From UBA8919 sp041658185 (lineage in GTDB: Bacteria; Elusimicrobiota; UBA8919): DNA of 64,000 bases. This document shows positions 1 to 10,100 of the stretch, one piece after another. How positions within the stretch are numbered: position 1 is the first letter of the stretch; every line of letters starts with the position of its first letter. The translations under genes and the position numbers were made by a program. The notes under the pieces are model-generated. The model saw only the letters and a program-made list of their open reading frames with translations, did not search any database and had not been told where the DNA came from. The DNA is taken from NCBI GenBank assembly GCA_041658185.1, contig JBBAAR010000002.1, positions 62,001 to 126,000 on the forward strand, written 5' to 3'.

Positions 1-1
1 T

Positions 2-2914
2 CCTTACAAGTTTGGCTCGCCTGGTTTCAATTATCAAGGAACCGAAGGTATGGCTTATATTGATTTGGATGACCCTGAGTGGAAAACAAAATATACCCCC
101 GGCGTGCCGGGAAGTTATGCGGTTATCACTACCACTCCGGCGATTTACTATGTCACATTTGACATTTCGCAATCGGCGAGGGAAGATGATTCCATCGGCT
201 GCTCCGTATTCGGATTCAAGGTCAACGACCCCAACACCGTTTCTGCACCGATTATCAAATCCGCCACACCTAAAATCAAATCAACAAGGGATATTATGGA
301 AGTCCGTTGGGAAAACAGAGCCAAAGCCACAGTTCTTCAAGCAGCGGACAATTATGCAATGCTTGCCCTTGACCTGCAAACCGCCACTCGTGAAGCAATA
401 TGGACCGGTTTAAAAATTAAAAAGACCGGTCTGGCGATTGACACCGATGTGGATATAATAGACATCTATAAAGATACCAACTTTTCTAATGAACTGGAAG
501 TATCTACTGTAACCGGTCAGGGTGATGAAAAACTTACGCTTAGCACGGATAAATTTATAGAAGGATATGTAACGATTAATTTCCCGGAAAATAAATATCA
601 GACGATACATTCTTACAATTATGAAATGTTGCAAAAATCGATAGACCCCTCCTGGAACCAGAGATATTTTGTCAGTTTTAAGATGAATTCCAGGGCAACT
701 GTCGGAAATTATATCGGTGTTATTATGGAAAACACAACCGACTTCTTTGTAGTTTCGCCTGACGCTGTGGAGTTCAAGTCATCACCGCCCAAGCCCGAAA
801 GCAGTTTTTCAGCTATTACAGATTATCCCGATCTGGTTACCGTTGATCTTGTTGATGTATCCCCGTCGTATCTGATACAGGGTGATAAAGACCAGGCAAT
901 TGTCTGGATAAAAATGAAGTCAGATATTGCTTCTGTAATATGGAAGGCGTTATATGTTGAAAGGATACCGGCGTATGACCCGGTAACATCACTCGGCAAG
1001 GGCGGAGGTAGCAATACGGATGTGCAATATATTAAAATTTATAATGACCGTGACGGAAACGGTGTTCTTGATGTTAATCTTGACCGTCTCATTTCTTCCG
1101 GTACCGACCAGTTCCCGGCTGATATTATCGGTCCCGCCAAACTTGTTTATCTTACAGAACCGCAGGAAATCGGTTCTTTAGCCCCTGAATCCTATCTTGT
1201 TGTATATGATGTTTCACCGATTGCAATGACAGATAATAAACTCGGGATGAAAATTGCTTCCAATGCATATTTCCTGCTTGATCTGGCTGATGGGAGAAAG
1301 GATACTGTATTGCCGTTTGCGACTTTACAGACAACTCCGGCAGCGATAGGTCCCATAAGAGTTACGGCAAAAGGTAGTTCACTTGCGCCCAATAGCGTTA
1401 CTCAGAACAGAGAATATGTTTTAATGTCAATAGATATGAAAACAAGTGTCCATTCAGTCGGTTGGACAGGTCTCAAAATTGAACAGACGGGTATCATTAC
1501 GAGCGACCTTAGGGACCCGCCGTTGATAGGTAACGGAGACCTTAATCAAATAGGGCTTTACAAAGATGAAGGAAACGGCGTATTCGGTGCAGGCGATATA
1601 TTCATCACATCCGTTACGGTAAATACTCCCGGATTTAATTCAGGTGTTGCTCTGATTAATTTTTCAACACAGACGGTTACTACATTTCCGGATAGATACT
1701 TTATAGTAGGTAGAATAGGTTTGGCGGATGCTGATGTCAAGACAACCGAAGGACATACTGTAGGAATAGAAATTTCCGCTTACAATTATTTTACCGTAGA
1801 CCCGTATACGGCGGTTCAATCAACAGAATGTGCATTCCCATACAAGACCCCGGAGGTTGTTATAAGGCACTACTCCAAATCCACAACCCCGGTTGTCTAT
1901 GTGGACGAGTGGATTGCGTCGCAGAACGAGGTGAAAGCGGCGTGGCTTCCCGGTGAAAGTCCCAACCCCGCGCAATTTCCTATTATTTATAATGAATACG
2001 GCATTGGAAAAACTCCCGTTACACAGGACGAACAAACTCCCGATATTACCGACTATCAAAAGGTCGGGTTGTCAACATATGTAATATCCAGTATGCCCAT
2101 TCCTCTCATACATGAGGCGACATATTATGTAGCGGTCAGGTCGGTAAATAATATATCCGTAGAACGTCCCCAAGGAATTGCATCATTGCCGGGTTCTGCA
2201 AAATTCAGGGTTGATTTAACACCGCCGACAGTTCCAGGCAAGCCCGTACCTTCAACATATCTTTCCGGTGAAGCCGCCACTCAATATACGGTTCAATGGA
2301 ATTTCTCGGCTGATGAAGAATCCGGAATGTCCGCATATGAAATACAGGAAAGAAAGGATAGTAATCCTGTATGGCATTGGTTTGATGTCAGCAATGATGG
2401 ACTTGTGGCATCTCCGAAAGATACACATGCATTGGATATTGATCAAGTAATGGGCGGAACTGCCATGATAACCGTTTTGAATAAACCATCCGGACACTTC
2501 TACACATACAGAGTTAGAGCCAAAAATAAAGCCGGTTCGTGGTCGGCATGGTCGGCGACATCAGAAGCGGCGGTGACAGGTCTTCCGGCGGAAGTCATCT
2601 CGCAGGTTTCCAATTATCCCAACCCGTTTGATACCAGAAAAGGCGGTGAAGAGGGCAAGACACACATCACATACATATTAAATCAGGATGCGGATGTAAC
2701 GATTACGCTTTATGATTTGCTCGGATATAAGGTTATGGATATAGTATTCGGGAAAGGTCAGGAGGGCGGCAAGCAGGGACCGAATGATGCTACATGGGAA
2801 GGCAAGAATGAACTCGGCGACTTCGTTGCGCGCGGCGGATACATCGCCCACATCAAGGCCGTCGGCGCCAGCGGTACAAAAATAGCAATAAGAAAAATCG
2901 GAGTGATACATTAA
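2..2914 (+). CDS. Large secreted multidomain protein with FlgD/T9SS-like C-terminal domain (5' end outside window)
   Basis: The reading frame is open from the first bases of the window, so the N-terminus lies upstream; 970 residues are visible. At least three repeated modules can be seen, each with a WTGLKI-type strand (residues about 132 and 485, variant IWKALYV near 313) followed by a dockerin/EF-hand-like acidic stretch such as YNDRDGNGVLDVN. Two fibronectin-III-like segments follow (about 620-850). The last 100 residues start at NYPNPF and resemble the FlgD Ig-like/type IX sorting-type domain used to export or anchor surface proteins. The role is inferred: an exported cell-surface structural or adhesive protein. 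It ends 466 bases before the next gene and is separated from it by a promoter and riboswitch, so it belongs to a different transcript. No catalytic motif is visible. Confidence 0.8.
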   Translation, partial: PYKFGSPGFNYQGTEGMAYIDLDDPEWKTKYTPGVPGSYAVITTTPAIYYVTFDISQSAREDDSIGCSVFGFKVNDPNTVSAPIIKSATPKIKSTRDIMEVRWENRAKATVLQAADNYAMLALDLQTATREAIWTGLKIKKTGLAIDTDVDIIDIYKDTNFSNELEVSTVTGQGDEKLTLSTDKFIEGYVTINFPENKYQTIHSYNYEMLQKSIDPSWNQRYFVSFKMNSRATVGNYIGVIMENTTDFFVVSPDAVEFKSSPPKPESSFSAITDYPDLVTVDLVDVSPSYLIQGDKDQAIVWIKMKSDIASVIWKALYVERIPAYDPVTSLGKGGGSNTDVQYIKIYNDRDGNGVLDVNLDRLISSGTDQFPADIIGPAKLVYLTEPQEIGSLAPESYLVVYDVSPIAMTDNKLGMKIASNAYFLLDLADGRKDTVLPFATLQTTPAAIGPIRVTAKGSSLAPNSVTQNREYVLMSIDMKTSVHSVGWTGLKIEQTGIITSDLRDPPLIGNGDLNQIGLYKDEGNGVFGAGDIFITSVTVNTPGFNSGVALINFSTQTVTTFPDRYFIVGRIGLADADVKTTEGHTVGIEISAYNYFTVDPYTAVQSTECAFPYKTPEVVIRHYSKSTTPVVYVDEWIASQNEVKAAWLPGESPNPAQFPIIYNEYGIGKTPVTQDEQTPDITDYQKVGLSTYVISSMPIPLIHEATYYVAVRSVNNISVERPQGIASLPGSAKFRVDLTPPTVPGKPVPSTYLSGEAATQYTVQWNFSADEESGMSAYEIQERKDSNPVWHWFDVSNDGLVASPKDTHALDIDQVMGGTAMITVLNKPSGHFYTYRVRAKNKAGSWSAWSATSEAAVTGLPAEVISQVSNYPNPFDTRKGGEEGKTHITYILNQDADVTITLYDLLGYKVMDIVFGKGQEGGKQGPNDATWEGKNELGDFVARGGYIAHIKAVGASGTKIAIRKIGVIH

Positions 2915-2920
2915 AGACAG

Positions 2921-3017
2921 GGAATTAGTTTAAACGAAAGAGAATTAGTTTATACAACAGAGAGTTGGTGAATTGGAAAAAAATCTAATTCTCTAATTCT
3001 CTAATCTCTAATTCTCT
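2921..3017. repeat. AT-rich imperfect inverted repeat (AGAGAATTAG family), copy 1
   Basis: The left arm carries copies of GAATTAGTTTA and AGAGAATTAG; the right arm carries the complements CTAATTCTCT and TCTAATTCTC. Together they could fold as one long weak hairpin in the 3' UTR of the preceding gene. A second copy lies at 3225-3319. It has no coding content. Confidence 0.7.
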
Positions 3018-3093
3018 GGTGTTATTTCCGTCGGATTTTACCTGTGTAATCCGTACCTAATCACTACAATTTGTATTATTGTAAAAAAAGTAC

Positions 3094-3122
3094 TTGACAA
3101 AACGCCAAAAATTGTTTATAAT
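3094..3122 (+). promoter_or_regulatory. Sigma-70-type promoter for the riboswitch-controlled operon
   Basis: TTGACA and TATAAT are separated by exactly 17 bases, a perfect match to the housekeeping consensus. Transcription would begin near 3129, about ten bases before the riboswitch aptamer. Confidence 0.8.
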
Positions 3123-3138
3123 TATAGTGGAAGAAATG

Positions 3139-3219
3139 AAACGATAATAGCAAACCTCCACCATGTGGGGGGACGCAAAGCCAATATCCCGCCGTTTGCG
3201 GGATGCCGGGTTACCGAAA
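3139..3219 (+). promoter_or_regulatory. Cyclic di-GMP-I (GEMM-I) riboswitch aptamer
   Basis: The conserved GEMM-I blocks appear in order: GCAAACC, a hairpin loop, GGGACGCAAAGCC, a second GC-rich hairpin (CCCGCCG...CGGG) and the terminal GCCGGGTTACCGA. Family knowledge: this RNA binds cyclic di-GMP and controls motility, adhesion and surface genes. It lies between a consensus promoter and an intrinsic terminator upstream of the PorV/FliG-like operon. The aptamer's 3' strand (3207-3219) can pair with the terminator's 5' arm (3335-3347) over 13 positions with one G-U wobble. This suggests an antiterminator; whether ligand turns expression on or off cannot be read from sequence alone. Confidence 0.9.
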
Positions 3220-3224
3220 AAAGT

Positions 3225-3319
3225 CAGAGAATTAGTTTATACTACAGAGAATAAGAGAATTAGTAAATTTTCAGGCAGAAGATTTTATCTAATTCTCTAA
3301 TCTCTAATTCTCTAATCAA
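3225..3319. repeat. AT-rich inverted repeat (AGAGAATTAG family), copy 2, between aptamer and terminator
   Basis: The arms are CAGAGAATTAGTTTATAC with AGAGAATTAG on the left and CTAATTCTCT repeats on the right, the same family as copy 1. It separates the riboswitch aptamer from its expression platform by about 95 bases. If it folds, the hairpin would bring the two ends back together. Confidence 0.7.
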
Positions 3320-3329
3320 CTTTTTTATC

Positions 3330-3362
3330 CCGAGTTTCGGTAGCCCGAAAACTCGGTTTTTT
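3330..3362 (+). terminator. Intrinsic terminator of the riboswitch expression platform
   Basis: CCGAGTTTCGG and CCGAAAACTCGG form an 11-bp stem with one bulged A and a four-base loop, followed by six T. It ends 18 bases before the start codon of the next gene. It therefore acts as a leader terminator rather than the end of a gene. Confidence 0.85.
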
Positions 3363-3380
3363 ATTAAATAAGAGGCGTTT

Positions 3381-5009
3381 ATGAAAATAAAAAATTACCA
3401 GATACTAATAAAGGTTAAAGGTTTAAGGTTAAAGGTTAAAATATTTTGCCTTAATTTATACCTTTTATTTATACCTTTAACCTTTCTTTTTCCCGCAGCT
3501 TCCGGCGGTCAGGCAGGTCAGTTCCTATCGTGGGGCGCCGGCGCCAGAGCGCTCGCTATGGGCAAGGCGTTCCTTGCAGTTTCCGATGATGCATCGGCAA
3601 CTTACTGGAACCCTGCGGGTTTAACCCAATTAGAAAGAAAAGAGTTCACCGGGCTTTACGCAAAACTCTGGTACGATACCGCATATAGTTTTATTTCATA
3701 TGCCCACCCGACGACAAAAATGGGCGTTTTCGGCATCTCGCTTGTCTCTCTCACATCGGAAAAATTTGAAAAAGTCGCCATTGAAAGAAACCCCGCCGGT
3801 GATGTTGTTGATTTCAAAACATTGGGATTTTTCAGCGATGCCCAGACGGCTTATGTCGGCTCTTACGCAAAAGACCTCTCCAAAAAACTTGCTTTCGGCG
3901 CCAGCGCAAAATATGTCTCTCATGTAATTGATGTCTACAAAGTTGCGTTCATAACCAGCGATGTCGCGTTAATGATGACGGATGTTTATCCTAAATTTAA
4001 ACTTGCAATTGCGGTGCAAAATATGTTATCATTTAAGTTGGGAGATACGGATGACGAGTTCCCTATTATACTGAAGTTAGGCGCTGCATATAAAGCGCTG
4101 AAAGATAAACTGATTGTTGCACTTGATATTGAAAAAGGAATGCGTGCGAGTATGAATTATCATCTCGGTGCGGAGTATTGGGCGATGGATTATGTTGCCG
4201 CCCGTTTCGGATTTGATGTCGGCGACGACGGCATCAGGGAAACAACCGGAGGATTAGGCGGAAAATATAAGGACTATTCATTGGACTTGGCGATGGCGTT
4301 TCACGAACTGGGTTCTTCAACAAGGGTATCGGCATCATGGAAATTCGGCGCCTCCGCCAAAACAGGAAGAACTCAGGAGATGGTCAAATTCTTCAAAGAA
4401 GGTATGGAGGCGTATAAAATCGGTGAATATCGCGTTGCGATGGACCGTCTCTCTCAAGCATACAGCATAGACCCGTCTAACGATGATTTGGCACGGGCGA
4501 TTCCGAGAATTCAGATTGTTTCAACATGGATAGAAGCGGAAAAAGGGACCACAAGCGAGTCGGAGGCGGTCAGAACCGGCATCGCATATTATATTGAAGG
4601 CGACATCAACAGCTCGGTTATGGCATTAAGATTCGCGTATTCCTTACAGCCGCAGCATGAAACATTGAGACGGCTATTAAACGATGTGGAAAAAGAGGCG
4701 GGTCAGACGCTTACGCCTATTTCAGGCACGAAGACGACCTCTGCTCCCGCCCTCAATCTAATTGAGCAGAAACAGGAAAAGGCGCGTGATTATTTCCAGA
4801 AAAAACAGTACGATGCGGCTATCAACGAGTGCCAGGAAATTCTTATTATAGACACGAAGAATGTGCTGGCATTAAAGAGAATGGGTTCCTGCTATTATCA
4901 GATGGGGTTGAAAGACAAAGCCCTCGCGACCTGGAAAAAAGTGCTTGAAATAGACCCGACGGATAAGGATGTTTTAGATATACTTAAAATGTTTGAAGGA
5001 GCGAAGTAA
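3381..5009 (+). CDS. PorV/PorQ-like (UPF0164) outer-membrane protein with C-terminal TPRs
   Basis: 542 aa. An N-terminal signal peptide (about residues 1-42) is encoded largely by GGTTAAAGG-type repeats. Then GARALAMGKAFLAVSDDASATYWNPAGL matches the hallmark of the PorV/PorQ family, which form 14-strand-like outer-membrane barrels and, in Bacteroidetes, act as shuttle or anchor proteins of type IX secretion (family knowledge). The barrel runs to about residue 320; TPR-like helices fill 330-540, ending with the pattern ALKRMGSCYYQMG. The start is supported by AGAGG five to six bases upstream. It is the first gene behind the c-di-GMP riboswitch and is followed after 67 bases by the FliF/FliG-like gene. 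The exact cargo or partner is unknown; a TPR domain on this family suggests a scaffold in the periplasm. Confidence 0.8.
   Translation: MKIKNYQILIKVKGLRLKVKIFCLNLYLLFIPLTFLFPAASGGQAGQFLSWGAGARALAMGKAFLAVSDDASATYWNPAGLTQLERKEFTGLYAKLWYDTAYSFISYAHPTTKMGVFGISLVSLTSEKFEKVAIERNPAGDVVDFKTLGFFSDAQTAYVGSYAKDLSKKLAFGASAKYVSHVIDVYKVAFITSDVALMMTDVYPKFKLAIAVQNMLSFKLGDTDDEFPIILKLGAAYKALKDKLIVALDIEKGMRASMNYHLGAEYWAMDYVAARFGFDVGDDGIRETTGGLGGKYKDYSLDLAMAFHELGSSTRVSASWKFGASAKTGRTQEMVKFFKEGMEAYKIGEYRVAMDRLSQAYSIDPSNDDLARAIPRIQIVSTWIEAEKGTTSESEAVRTGIAYYIEGDINSSVMALRFAYSLQPQHETLRRLLNDVEKEAGQTLTPISGTKTTSAPALNLIEQKQEKARDYFQKKQYDAAINECQEILIIDTKNVLALKRMGSCYYQMGLKDKALATWKKVLEIDPTDKDVLDILKMFEGAK
3411..3486. repeat. 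GGTTAAAGG-type palindrome inside signal-peptide coding region
   Basis: AAGGTTAAAGGTTTAAGG repeats are followed, after about 15 bases, by the reverse-complement series ATACCTTT...AACCTTTC. The repeat is read in frame as the basic and hydrophobic parts of the signal peptide of the PorV-like protein. Confidence 0.65.
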
Positions 5010-5187
5010 GGTTAAAGGTATAAATAAAAGGTATAAATTGAGGAAAGGTATAAATTAAAGGGTTAAGGTTTAAATTATGGATAAGAAAAACTATCAGTTA
5101 CTGAACGGGTTTAAAATTTTAACCTTTAACCTTATACCTTTAACCTTCTTTATTTTAACCTTTAACCTTAAACCTTTAACCTTTCTT
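5008..5187. repeat. GGTTAAAGG-type palindrome spanning stop, spacer, start and signal peptide
   Basis: The forward arm (AGGTTAAAGGTATAAAT and variants) starts at the stop codon of the upstream gene and fills the spacer. The reverse arm (TTTAACCTTTAACC variants) encodes the hydrophobic core of the next protein's leader, which is rich in the tripeptides LTF and PLTF. It could form a long hairpin covering the ribosome-binding region. Confidence 0.65.
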
Positions 5188-7029
5188 TCTGCTGCCGACA
5201 CCGATATCCTTCAGGAAAAAATGAAGATAGAGAAAGAATACGAAAAAAGGGTGGTTGATATCATTGAAAAAATTGTAGGACCTAATAAGGCGGTTGTTTT
5301 CGTAACTGCGGATTTGCAGATTGTGAAACAAACAATTCAAAGATCTGCGAAAGAGGGAACCGCGGAACAGGCCACTCAATTTACAGGTGTTGCAGCAAAG
5401 CCAAAAGTTCTACCGGGTTTTGAAAGCGAAGGTGAACCGTCCGTCGCCGCTACACCCGGCAAGGAAAAATCGGCAGGGGCTTCTCAAAGCATTGAAGCGA
5501 CATCAATACCGACGGTGCTTAAAGCATTAAAGGTTACGCTTCTTCTTGACCAAAGTATTCCGCCTGTGAAAAAAGAGGTCGTAAAAGAGGCCATCACACA
5601 GTCAATAAAAAATGACATTGGCAAAGCGGTGTTTGAACTTTCAATAAAGGAAGCGCCGTTTTCATCCTCATCTTTCTGGACGCCGTTTTTGACGCCTTCC
5701 GTTTTGGTCCCTTTAATTTTTGGGATTTTATTTCTTATTGTCCTGATGGGACCGCTGCACAGTGTTTTACAGTCGTTTGCGAAGGCATTCAGTGAAAGTA
5801 AAAAAGGCGGTGGAGAATTCACCGTTCTTTCAAAAACTCAGACGGAATCTAAGGGCGAGCAGTCGGGAACGGGCGGTGGAGGAGGCTCGGGCGGCGTCGC
5901 CTCCGGAAGTTCCATAGAAATTAAAGAGGGCGAGGGTGATTGGAAAAGGAAAAAAAAGGAAAAACCATTTGAATATATTACCAAAGAAAACTTAAAAAAT
6001 CTTATCTACCTTATTCAGGAAGAAACCCCGGAAGTAATTGCATTAATGATTACATATCTTGACCCGGAACTTTCAGCGGCTGTGATTGCTTCAGTTCATG
6101 CTGATGTACAAATGCAAGTCGCACTCTGTATAGTCAATGTAAAACTTTCCTCTGAAGAGGATGTGTATAGAATTCATGAAAAAATTAAGCAAAAGATTGA
6201 TTTTCTCGTCGGCGGTATAGATGCCTTCATAAAAATTATTGAGCAGGTTGATAACAGGGTAAGAACCGAAATGTTGAATACGCTTGAAAAACAATCCCCG
6301 CGGCTGGCTAAAAGAGTAAGAGAAAATATTTTTATGTTTGAAGATTTAGCTAATCTTCCAGACCTGACAGTCCAGTTTATTATGAGAGAAGTAAAGACCG
6401 ACCAACTTGCCGTTGCATTAAAAGGTGCAGGTGCAGAGGCGGTTTCTACGAAGGTTATGGCAAATATGTCGGAAGGCGGCCGGTTGTTATTAAAAGAGGA
6501 AATGGATTTCGGCAGACCCGTTACACAGCAGCAGATTGAAGAGGTTCAGAGAGAAATTGAAAAAACGGTTAAGAAAATGGAAAAGGAAAGAAAAATTGTT
6601 TTAAGACAGCAGGTTGAAGAGGGTGAAAAAAAAGGTGTAGAGATAGAGGGACGGCTTCAGAAACTTGACCTCGGCGAGGAATATAAAGAACAGCAGCCGG
6701 CCGGTCAAACAACACAGCAAGCCCAATCCTCCGAACCGGGACAGCACGTGGGTGAATCGCCTCAGCGAGCAATTGAATATTACAATGCCGGCATCACCGC
6801 TTATTCGTCAGGCAAAATTGATGATGCAATTCATTATTTTCAGCGGTCAGTGGAATATAATCCTAATTTCTGGCAGGCGTGGCAGTATCTCGGAAGTTGT
6901 CTTTATTCAAAGGGAAGAATTGACGAAGCGTTAAAGGGATATGAGAAATCACTGTCGGCGAATCCGTCAAATACGCAGTTAAGAGACTGGCTTAATAATG
7001 AAAAACAAAAAAGAGCCGCCGCAAAGTAG
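5077..7029 (+). CDS. FliF-like/FliG-like fusion with C-terminal TPRs
   Basis: 650 aa. A signal or TM segment lies at about 14-38. Residues 44-205 resemble the last periplasmic part of the flagellar MS-ring protein FliF: IIEKIVGPNKAVVFVTADL, then VTLLLDQSIPP and a PFSSSSFW segment. A TM helix follows (about 208-230) and a Gly-rich linker. Residues 300-510 resemble FliG middle and C-terminal domains: EETPEVIALMITYLDPE, FMFEDLANLPD, MREVKTDQLAVALKGA, MANMSEGGRLLL. The DDRS charged motif of FliG torque helices reads PDLT. Two TPRs end the protein (560-640). The topology fits FliF (periplasmic) joined to FliG (cytoplasmic) in one chain. The first ring-building domains of FliF are absent and no other flagellar gene is visible. 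Role inferred: membrane ring or motor-like base of an envelope apparatus. Confidence 0.75.
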   Translation: MDKKNYQLLNGFKILTFNLIPLTFFILTFNLKPLTFLSAADTDILQEKMKIEKEYEKRVVDIIEKIVGPNKAVVFVTADLQIVKQTIQRSAKEGTAEQATQFTGVAAKPKVLPGFESEGEPSVAATPGKEKSAGASQSIEATSIPTVLKALKVTLLLDQSIPPVKKEVVKEAITQSIKNDIGKAVFELSIKEAPFSSSSFWTPFLTPSVLVPLIFGILFLIVLMGPLHSVLQSFAKAFSESKKGGGEFTVLSKTQTESKGEQSGTGGGGGSGGVASGSSIEIKEGEGDWKRKKKEKPFEYITKENLKNLIYLIQEETPEVIALMITYLDPELSAAVIASVHADVQMQVALCIVNVKLSSEEDVYRIHEKIKQKIDFLVGGIDAFIKIIEQVDNRVRTEMLNTLEKQSPRLAKRVRENIFMFEDLANLPDLTVQFIMREVKTDQLAVALKGAGAEAVSTKVMANMSEGGRLLLKEEMDFGRPVTQQQIEEVQREIEKTVKKMEKERKIVLRQQVEEGEKKGVEIEGRLQKLDLGEEYKEQQPAGQTTQQAQSSEPGQHVGESPQRAIEYYNAGITAYSSGKIDDAIHYFQRSVEYNPNFWQAWQYLGSCLYSKGRIDEALKGYEKSLSANPSNTQLRDWLNNEKQKRAAAK

Positions 7030-7112
7030 AACACGGAACAGACACGGAAAAGTTCCGCTTCAGTTCAGTGTAAAGTTCCGTGTCAGTTCAGTGGTTGTTT
7101 TGGAGGTTTAAA

Positions 7113-10100
7113 ATGAACGAAGAAAAAAAGGATGTTTTTGGCGGGAATTTGCCGCCGATGCCGCCGGACAATAATATTGTAACACCGTCGTCCTTGGATT
7201 TGCCGCCCTCTCCTCAAAATGTTCCCTCAACTTTCATATCGTCAGCGTCGTCTTTCGGGTCTCAGCCGACCCAGTTTGCTATGCCGTCCCCATCTGCCGA
7301 GTATGAAAAAAGGTTTCAGGAAATGGAGGAGGTGCGTCTTAAACTTTCTAAAATGCTGGATGAAATTCAGACGAAACACGAAAAGGAAAAACAACTCTGG
7401 GAAGAAAAAATGGAATCTTCGCAGAAGGACTCGCAGGCGGTTCTGGACGAATTTGCGGTAAGGCAACTGAAAGAAGAAGAGGAACGGATAAAAAAAGAGG
7501 CGGAAATCAAAGAGGAAAAAATGCGTCTGGAGTTGGCACTTTCAGAACTTGAAACAAAACTTGAAGAAGCCCGGGAAAAAACATTTATTCAGGCGTTAAA
7601 GGCAAAAGATGAAGAGGCGACGGCGGTGCGTCTGGAAGCAGCAATGAAAGATGTTCAGTTAAAAAGTGTTAAAGAAAATGCAACACGTGAAATTGAGACG
7701 ATAAAAACAAAACTGGAAGCATCACTTGCCGAAAAACTTTTATCTTTGCAGAAACAATACGAAAACAAACTCGCCGAACTGTATTTAAGGTCATCGCAGA
7801 AAGAGAAGGAACTTGTTTCAAAATCAGAGTCGCTTCAACTGGAAAAAGAGACGATTTTAAGACAGGCGGATTTGGAAAAAGAAAAAATCAGCAGGGAACT
7901 CAACGACAAAATTTTCAAAAGACAGAACGAGATAAATTCACTTAATTTAAAACTTGACGACGCAAAAGAAAACTATAATAAAAATCTGCAGATTATTCAG
8001 GGCGAACTTACGTCAGCGAAAGCGGAAATTCTTTTAAGCGATGCGAAAGTAAAAGCGGACTATGAGATAAAACTCAACCAGTTCCGTTCCGCTGTAACGG
8101 AGGTAGAAAGTAAAAACACAGCATTAGTTATTCAGATGGAGTCGGAAAGAAAAATATCCAATGAAAAACAGAAATCAAAAGAGGAGGAAATAGCAGCCCT
8201 TAAAAAGCAATTTTTGGAAAGAGAATCGCTGCTTAAGACCGAATACGAAAAACAGGTATCGTTCAACAATAGCGACAAAAACCGTTTAGAAGCGGAGATG
8301 AAGAGTGCGATGGAAAAGTTGAGGGGTGAATATGAAAGAAAAACAGAGTTGCTTCAAAACGAAAAGAAAATTATTGAGCATGAAATCTTAATAAAAAAAG
8401 CGGAGTTTGAAAAAATTATAAGAGAGCGGGATAACGAGTGGAGGGTAAAAATTCAGGAACTTACGGAAAAAATAAACAGTGAAAATCAACTGCTTTTGCA
8501 GGAACGCAATAGATTTGAAAAACTTATAACAGATGCGGAAAAAGAGACAGTGTTTGCGAAGTCGTTATTACAGGATGAAATAAGAAAGCAGCGGGAGTTT
8601 TATGAGGAAACAGTACTTTCTAAAGAGGAAAAGATTGCGTTAATAACCTCTGATTTTGAGAAAAGAGAAGTTGGGCTTCGTTCTGATTTTGAAAAACGCC
8701 TCTCTGATACCCTAAACGAAAATATAAAACTGGAAATGAAGTTCAGAAACGAAATAGAAATACTGAGTTCTGAATACACAAAACGACTTTCCGTATCACT
8801 TGACGAAAAAACCAAAATTGAGCAGGAATTGAGAACCCGCATAGCATTTATAGAAAAAGAGCATTTGAAAGAAATTGATTTATTAAAGGAACGGTTAGGT
8901 GCAGACCGGGAATTACAAAAACAGGAATTTCAGAGAAAAATTGATTCTGAAGTTGCCTCAAAAAACGAACTTGAAAAAAAATATCAGTCGGCAATTGATA
9001 AAAAGGCGACGGAGTTTGAAAAAAATATCCGTGAGCGGACTGATGAATGGAATGTAAAAATTGAAAAAATCAAAAGCGATTATGAAAACCGTCTTAAACA
9101 GGTCGAGTCGGAAAATAAATTTTTGCAGCAGGAAATATATAAAAAGTTGGAAGAAAACAATATCGGTTGGCAGAAGAAACTTGAGACGGAAAAAAAATAT
9201 CTTGAAGACAAAGTAGCAAATTACGATGCCGAATTAGAGGTAAGAAAAAAACAGTGGGCTGAAGAGTCGGAAAAATTCAGGACGATAATTACCCGAAAAG
9301 AAAATGATATTATCGTAATAAAGACCAATTACGAGAACCGTCTTACCGAAATGTCAAAGTCCGAAAGCAACCTGAAGGCGGCAATTGAAAAATTGTCAGC
9401 CGATTTGATAGCCGAGCGGGAGAAATTTTCCAAAGAACTTTCGGTGAAAATGAAAGAGTTTGAGTCAAAATACGAGGAACTCATAAGAGCAAAAAATGCG
9501 GAAACTATAAGTGCCGAGCGAATTTATAAAGCGGAATTAAAATCGGTTGCAGTTGAAAATGAAGCAAAAATAGCAGAATTGAAAAATGAACTTAATTTAG
9601 CAAGGAAAGAAACGGAAACACTTCGTGAAAAATGGTTAGAAGATAAAAAACTTTGGATAGATGAGATGGCAAAAAAGACGTCAGTTTCCGTGGATGAACA
9701 ACGGTCTCTCATTCTGAAAAAAGCGGAGTTAGAAGCATTGGAGTTAAAACTTAAAATTAGTGAAAAGGCGATTGGTGAAAGAATAGACATCGAAAAACGC
9801 AAGTACGAGGAAATGGTTGATGCCAAGAACGAACAGTTGGAATTTCTGAAAGAACAATTAAAAAATATGGAAGACGAGATGGACGAAAAAATAAAACTGA
9901 TAACGCAGAATTCATCCGTTGATAAATCCGCCGTCAGGGAAAAAGAACAAGAGGTTAAAAAACTTAAAGATAGCATTGAGCATTATAAGAAGGTTGTGGA
10001 AGAACTTGAAAAGGAGATTCCCGGTATGCAGGCGGATAATAAACGGAAAGAGGAAAAGATTATTTTGATGCAAAAAGAGATTGAACTGAAACTTTCCGGC

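Noticed and set aside
7080..7112. Earlier GTG start for the coiled-coil protein
   Set aside because: GGAGGT lies inside this extension, correctly spaced for the ATG at 7113.
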